Source of the DNA: Clostridiales bacterium UBA1758
GTDB lineage: Bacteria; Bacillota; Clostridia; Oscillospirales; UBA1758
Length of the DNA stretch: 9,049 nucleotides
Direction of reading: 5' to 3'
NCBI GenBank assembly: GCA_002315595.1
Contig: DCHG01000064.1
Location: forward strand, 10,184-19,232
Part shown: piece by piece, positions 5,982 through 9,049 of the stretch
Position numbering within the stretch: position 1 is the first letter of the stretch
Layout: each line of letters opens with the position of its first letter
Position numbers and translations under genes: made by a program
Notes under the pieces: generated by a model
What the model was told of the DNA's origin: nothing
Databases searched by the model: none
Seen by the model: the letters and a program-made list of their open reading frames with translations, nothing else

Positions 5982-7133
5982 ATGAATGAAAAAGCAATGG
6001 CGGCGTTTGCAAAACTTCTTGAACAACAGGAACGCCGAATTGAAGCGATGAAATCTCAGGGCGAATTTATCGACTATTCGAAACTTGACAAACTTATCAT
6101 CGGCGTCTGCGGTGGCGACGGGATCGGTCCCGCGATCACTGCCGCATCCCGCCGTGTTCTTGCGTTTATGCTGGATGACGATATCCGGTCGGGCAATGTG
6201 GAACTGCGCGATATCACGGGGCTCACCATTGAAAACCGTGTTGCCTGCAACGCCGCAATTCCGCCGGATGTCCTCGAAGAACTGAAATCCTGCCATGTCA
6301 TCCTGAAAGGACCGACAACCACACCGCGTGCAGGTGATCCGTGGCCGAATATCGAAAGCGCCAACGTCGCAATGCGTAAAGCACTCGACCTTTTTGCCAA
6401 TGTCCGCCCCGTCAAGGTGCCGAGCGAGGGCATTGATTGGCGTTTCTTCCGTGAAAACACCGAAGGCGCGTATGCCGCGGGCAATATGGGCGTCGCCGTC
6501 AGCGATGACTTATCCATTGACTTCACCGTCACTACAACCGAGGGCAGTGAACGAATTGCACGCCTTGCCTTTGAATATGCCAAAGCCGCCGGAAAAACCC
6601 GCGTGACAGCCGTCACCAAGGCAAATGTCATCAAAGAAACCGACGGCAAATTTCTGAAAATCTGCCAAAGGATCGCAAAAGACTATCCCGAAATCACGCT
6701 TGACGACTGGTACATCGACATTATGACGGCGAAACTCGTCGATACCAAACGCCGCCGTGACTTCCAGGTGCTTGTTTTGCCAAACCTTTACGGCGATATT
6801 CTTACCGACGAAGCCGCGGAATTTCAGGGCGGCGTCGGCACCGCAGGCAGTGCAAATATCGGCAAACGTTACGCGATGTTCGAAGCCATCCACGGTTCCG
6901 CCCCCAGAATGGTCAGCGAAGGTCGTGCAATGTACGCCGATCCGTGCAGTATGCTTCGTGCGGTCGTGATGATGCTTGAACACATCGGTCGACTTGACAA
7001 GGCGAAAAAACTCGAACGCGCACTCGACATTTGTATGTACGAGGAAAAGAAACTCACCGTCACCGGACGCGACACCGGCGCAACCTGCGAAGCCTACGCC
7101 GACTACGTTATGGAAACCATTCGCGGGCTTTGA
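5982..7133 (+). CDS. icd: Isocitrate/isopropylmalate dehydrogenase family, probable isocitrate dehydrogenase
   Basis: This 383-residue beta-decarboxylating dehydrogenase is probably isocitrate to 2-oxoglutarate. About 35 extra N-terminal residues precede the first strand and GGDGIGP (44-50). The substrate loop ESANVAMR supplies Ser126 and Asn128, matching the S-x-N of isocitrate dehydrogenases rather than the Leu-rich loop of isopropylmalate enzymes. Other family residues are Arg142 (ANVRP), Arg157-Glu158 (RENTEGAYA), Tyr164, Lys213 (TKANVIK) and the metal acids Asp246, Asp272 and Asp276 (NLYGDILTDEAAE). The cofactor loop after HGSAP reads RMVSEGRAMYADP. It is about three residues longer than usual and carries neither the Asp-Ile/Ala pair of NAD enzymes nor the Lys-Tyr pair of the E. 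coli NADP enzyme, so the coenzyme is uncertain. A consensus promoter precedes it, and two pseudouridine synthase genes follow. No citrate synthase or aconitase is nearby. Confidence 0.8.
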   Translation: MNEKAMAAFAKLLEQQERRIEAMKSQGEFIDYSKLDKLIIGVCGGDGIGPAITAASRRVLAFMLDDDIRSGNVELRDITGLTIENRVACNAAIPPDVLEELKSCHVILKGPTTTPRAGDPWPNIESANVAMRKALDLFANVRPVKVPSEGIDWRFFRENTEGAYAAGNMGVAVSDDLSIDFTVTTTEGSERIARLAFEYAKAAGKTRVTAVTKANVIKETDGKFLKICQRIAKDYPEITLDDWYIDIMTAKLVDTKRRRDFQVLVLPNLYGDILTDEAAEFQGGVGTAGSANIGKRYAMFEAIHGSAPRMVSEGRAMYADPCSMLRAVVMMLEHIGRLDKAKKLERALDICMYEEKKLTVTGRDTGATCEAYADYVMETIRGL

Positions 7134-7158
7134 TTGAACCGCGTTCAACCGAAATCCC

Positions 7159-7164
7159 GAGGAG
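7159..7164 (+). promoter_or_regulatory. Ribosome binding site of the RluA-type gene
   Basis: GAGGAG lies 7 nt before the ATG at 7172. It fixes that start against longer in-frame extensions reaching back into the dehydrogenase gene. Confidence 0.8.
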
Positions 7165-7171
7165 TCAATCC

Positions 7172-8056
7172 ATGCCCAGACTTGACATTACCATTCCGCC
7201 GGAGTGGGCGGACAAAAGCGTCAAAGAGGTGTTAAAACTCTCGGGCGTGTCCCACCGGCAACTCGTTTGCATGAAAAAAAAGCCCGACGGCGTCCTTTTG
7301 AACGGTCGGGCGGTATATGTCATTGCAAAGGTGGGGGAGGGCGATTTGCTTTCCGTTTCGGTCGACGATGCACCGGACGCGATGACCGTTATGACGAGCG
7401 AGGGCGAAATCAACGCGGTCTTCGAGGATGAATGGCTGATCGTTATCGACAAGCCCGCGGGCGTTCCCGTACACCCCGCAAAAGGTCATCCGACGGACAC
7501 GCTGGCGAACTTTTACGCCGCGTCAAGGGGCGGTGTGTTCCGTCCCGTCAACCGCTTGGATCGCGGCACATCGGGGCTGATGGTGGCGGCAAAGAATGCG
7601 TTCATTCATTCAAATCTCGCCCGACAACTCCACACCGACGATTTTAGGCGCGAATATCTCGCCGTCGTGCACGGGGCGCCCGTTCCGTTGTCGGGTTGTG
7701 TCGACGCCCCGATCGGACGATGTGAGGGTGCGACGATCCGCCGTCAGGTGGACATTTTGGGGGATCGTGCCGTCACAAATTACGAAACTTTGTCTTCCAA
7801 CGGGGAATTGAGCCTTGTGAGGCTTGTATTGGAAACCGGTCGCACGCATCAGATCCGCGTCCATATGAGCCACATCGGTTGTCCTCTTGCTGGGGACTTT
7901 TTGTACGGAAAAGAGGAAGAATTGATCGGCAGGACGGCGTTACATTCCGAAAAAATACACTTTATTCACCCGGTGACGGGACACGCGATGGACTTTTCAT
8001 CGCCGCTTCCGCCGGATATGACCGCAATCGTACGGCGGATTACGGAGGATTTATGA
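7172..8056 (+). CDS. RluA-family pseudouridine synthase (RluD-like)
   Basis: This 294-residue enzyme isomerises uridine to pseudouridine in rRNA or tRNA. An S4-like N-terminal part (about 1-65, with SHRQLVCMKKKPDGVLLNG) is followed by the catalytic domain: VIDKPAGVPVHP (91-102), the active-site RLDRGTSGLMV with catalytic Asp130, REYLAVVHG, the RNA-contacting TGRTHQIRVHM (222-232), and the C-terminal IHFIHPVTG. The residue before RLD is Asn, where many members have His. The length and domain order match RluC/RluD-type enzymes, but family alone does not tell which uridine is modified, so no symbol is given. The start at 7172 has a strong ribosome site and leaves a 38-nt gap after the dehydrogenase. 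Longer frames would overlap that gene by about 100 nt. The stop overlaps the next start (ATGA). Confidence 0.93.
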   Translation: MPRLDITIPPEWADKSVKEVLKLSGVSHRQLVCMKKKPDGVLLNGRAVYVIAKVGEGDLLSVSVDDAPDAMTVMTSEGEINAVFEDEWLIVIDKPAGVPVHPAKGHPTDTLANFYAASRGGVFRPVNRLDRGTSGLMVAAKNAFIHSNLARQLHTDDFRREYLAVVHGAPVPLSGCVDAPIGRCEGATIRRQVDILGDRAVTNYETLSSNGELSLVRLVLETGRTHQIRVHMSHIGCPLAGDFLYGKEEELIGRTALHSEKIHFIHPVTGHAMDFSSPLPPDMTAIVRRITEDL

Positions 8057-8811
8057 GACTTGACAAATTACTCACCTCGGACGGTAAGCGTTCCCGCAGT
8101 GAAGCGAGGGATCTTATCCGTCATGGCGGCGTGACAGTTGACGGGATTTCCGTGACCGATCCGTCGAGCAAGGTCGATCCGAAAATCAACGTGATCGGGA
8201 TCGCCGGCGGTGAGTATGAATACAACAAATACGCCTATATTATGATGAATAAGCCCGCGGGACTGCTCAGTGCGACCGCGGACGCGAGAAGCCTGACCGT
8301 GTTTGATGTGCTTCCTGCGTATATGAAAAAGTTAAAACTGTCGCCCGCAGGTCGCCTTGACCGCGATACCGAGGGCTTTTTGCTTCTCAGCAACGACGGT
8401 GAATTCATTCACCGCGTCATTTCACCGACAAGCGGTGTCGAAAAGCGGTATTTTGCACGCGTTTCCGGCGAACTTCGTGAATATATGGTCGATGAATTCG
8501 AAACAGGGCTTGAAATTGATGGGGGATACGAATGTCTGCCTGCGAAACTTCGTATTCTGTCAAGCGGCGAAGAATTCAGTGAAGCCGAGGTCACCGTCTG
8601 CGAAGGCAAATTTCATCAGGTCAAGCGGATGTTTGAAGCCGTCGGTTGCAAGGTCGTCTACCTAAAACGCCTTTCGATCGGCGGTGTGGAATTGGACGAA
8701 ACGCTCGAAAACGGAATGTACCGCGAATTGACGACGGTTGAAATCGAAACCATTCGGTCGTCTTTTCATCGTCGCGGTGGTATAAAGGTTGAAATCCTAG
8801 AAGAAGAATGA
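8053..8811 (+). CDS. RsuA/RluB-family pseudouridine synthase
   Basis: This 252-residue pseudouridine synthase belongs to the RsuA/RluB/RluE/RluF group, with rRNA as the likely target. The S4 RNA-binding domain is at the very N-terminus (MRLDKLLTSDG, then HGGVTVDG to about 60). Next come the catalytic-domain strand IMMNKPAGLLSA (63-74), the active-site GRLDRDTEGFLLLSNDG with catalytic Asp103, EKRYFARVSG, and the family GKFHQVKRMFEAVGC (185-199). Its size is near RsuA, whose target is 16S rRNA position 516, but RluB-like action cannot be excluded, so no symbol is given. The start at 8053 has GGAGGA at 8044-8049 and opens on the S4 motif. It overlaps the upstream stop by 4 nt (ATGA), so translation is probably coupled. 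The frame extends open back to 7879, but that part lies inside the previous gene. Confidence 0.94.
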   Translation: MRLDKLLTSDGKRSRSEARDLIRHGGVTVDGISVTDPSSKVDPKINVIGIAGGEYEYNKYAYIMMNKPAGLLSATADARSLTVFDVLPAYMKKLKLSPAGRLDRDTEGFLLLSNDGEFIHRVISPTSGVEKRYFARVSGELREYMVDEFETGLEIDGGYECLPAKLRILSSGEEFSEAEVTVCEGKFHQVKRMFEAVGCKVVYLKRLSIGGVELDETLENGMYRELTTVEIETIRSSFHRRGGIKVEILEEE

Positions 8812-8889
8812 CCGAACAATCTTAAAAATTCATATAAATAATTAAGGTACAATGGTTATTTTTTACAATTTCAACGCTCTATTTTTATC

Positions 8890-8919
8890 AAAAGGTAGAA
8901 TATTCCTTTTTGTTTTTTT
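8890..8919 (+). terminator. Weak candidate terminator after the RsuA-type gene
   Basis: A 6-bp stem (AAAAGG 8890-8895 with CCTTTT 8905-8910) and a 9-nt loop are followed by a T-rich run ending in seven Ts (8913-8919). Only two G-C pairs close the stem. It is the only hairpin-plus-T candidate I find between the stop and the next promoter. Confidence 0.35.
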
Positions 8920-8936
8920 ATTTATCTAGTAAACAC

Positions 8937-8964
8937 TTGATATTTTCATACAACGTGTTATAAT
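8937..8964 (+). promoter_or_regulatory. Extended -10 promoter for a gene beyond the window
   Basis: TTGATA (8937-8942), a 16-nt spacer and TATAAT (8959-8964), preceded by TG at 8956-8957, form a strong sigma-A-type promoter. The transcript would start near 8971 and read out of the window. Confidence 0.75.
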
Positions 8965-8984
8965 GTAGTCAAGGTGAAAAGTCG

Positions 8985-9025
8985 ATCGGCGTTCATATTC
9001 CCAAATGACACCGATGTACTTTTTT
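8985..9025 (+). promoter_or_regulatory. Leader hairpin with T-run, possible attenuator
   Basis: Bases 8985-8993 pair with 9007-9015 (one C-A mismatch, one wobble) around a 13-nt loop. A run of six Ts follows at 9020-9025. It lies just after the predicted transcript start at about 8971. The stem is imperfect, so a terminator role is only a possibility. Confidence 0.3.
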
Positions 9026-9049
9026 GATCAAGCGATCGTTATTTTATAA

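Noticed and set aside
7031..7171. Upstream start for the RluA-type gene
   Set aside because: It overlaps the dehydrogenase coding sequence. The ATG at 7172 has a strong ribosome site and begins the family's N-terminal domain.
7879..8052. Upstream start for the RsuA-type gene
   Set aside because: The extension lies within the RluA-type gene, while the S4 motif begins exactly at the ATG at 8053 with GGAGGA before it.
9005..9049. 14-codon frame ending at the last base of the window
   Set aside because: It has no ribosome site and lies inside the leader hairpin. The stop at the window edge is coincidence.

Overview
This window looks like chromosomal housekeeping DNA from a Gram-positive anaerobe of the Clostridia/Firmicutes type. 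That is an inference from four things: strong AGGAGG-like ribosome binding sites, a textbook sigma-A promoter, a DNA polymerase I whose proofreading motifs appear lost, and clostridial-looking motifs in CysS and TsaD. Seven complete genes and one partial gene were found, all on the + strand. There is no mobile element, CRISPR array, tRNA or rRNA.

Layout. (1) Positions 1-846 hold the 3' part of cysS (cysteinyl-tRNA synthetase), closed by an intrinsic terminator. (2) Positions 905-5459 hold four tightly packed genes: polA (DNA polymerase I), a low-molecular-weight phosphatase with the YwlE arginine-phosphatase P-loop, rimI (N-acetyltransferase) and tsaD (tRNA t6A synthesis). The last three overlap or abut, and a strong terminator follows tsaD. 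(3) Positions 5501-5981 are an AT-rich, apparently non-coding stretch with T-tracts, a perfect DnaA box beside several box-like sites, a 15-bp direct repeat, an 18-bp palindrome, and a consensus promoter just before the next gene. (4) Positions 5982-8811 hold an isocitrate-dehydrogenase-family gene followed by two pseudouridine synthases of different families (RluA-type, then RsuA-type) that overlap by 4 nt. (5) Positions 8812-9049 are AT-rich and end with an extended -10 promoter and a hairpin leader for a gene beyond the window.

Together the genes serve translation quality (aminoacylation, t6A modification, ribosomal-protein acetylation, rRNA pseudouridylation), DNA replication and repair, and central carbon metabolism. 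I see no clearly new multi-gene system. The least explained parts are the 5501-5981 regulatory region, the non-canonical cofactor loop of the dehydrogenase, and the pairing of that enzyme with two RNA-modification genes.
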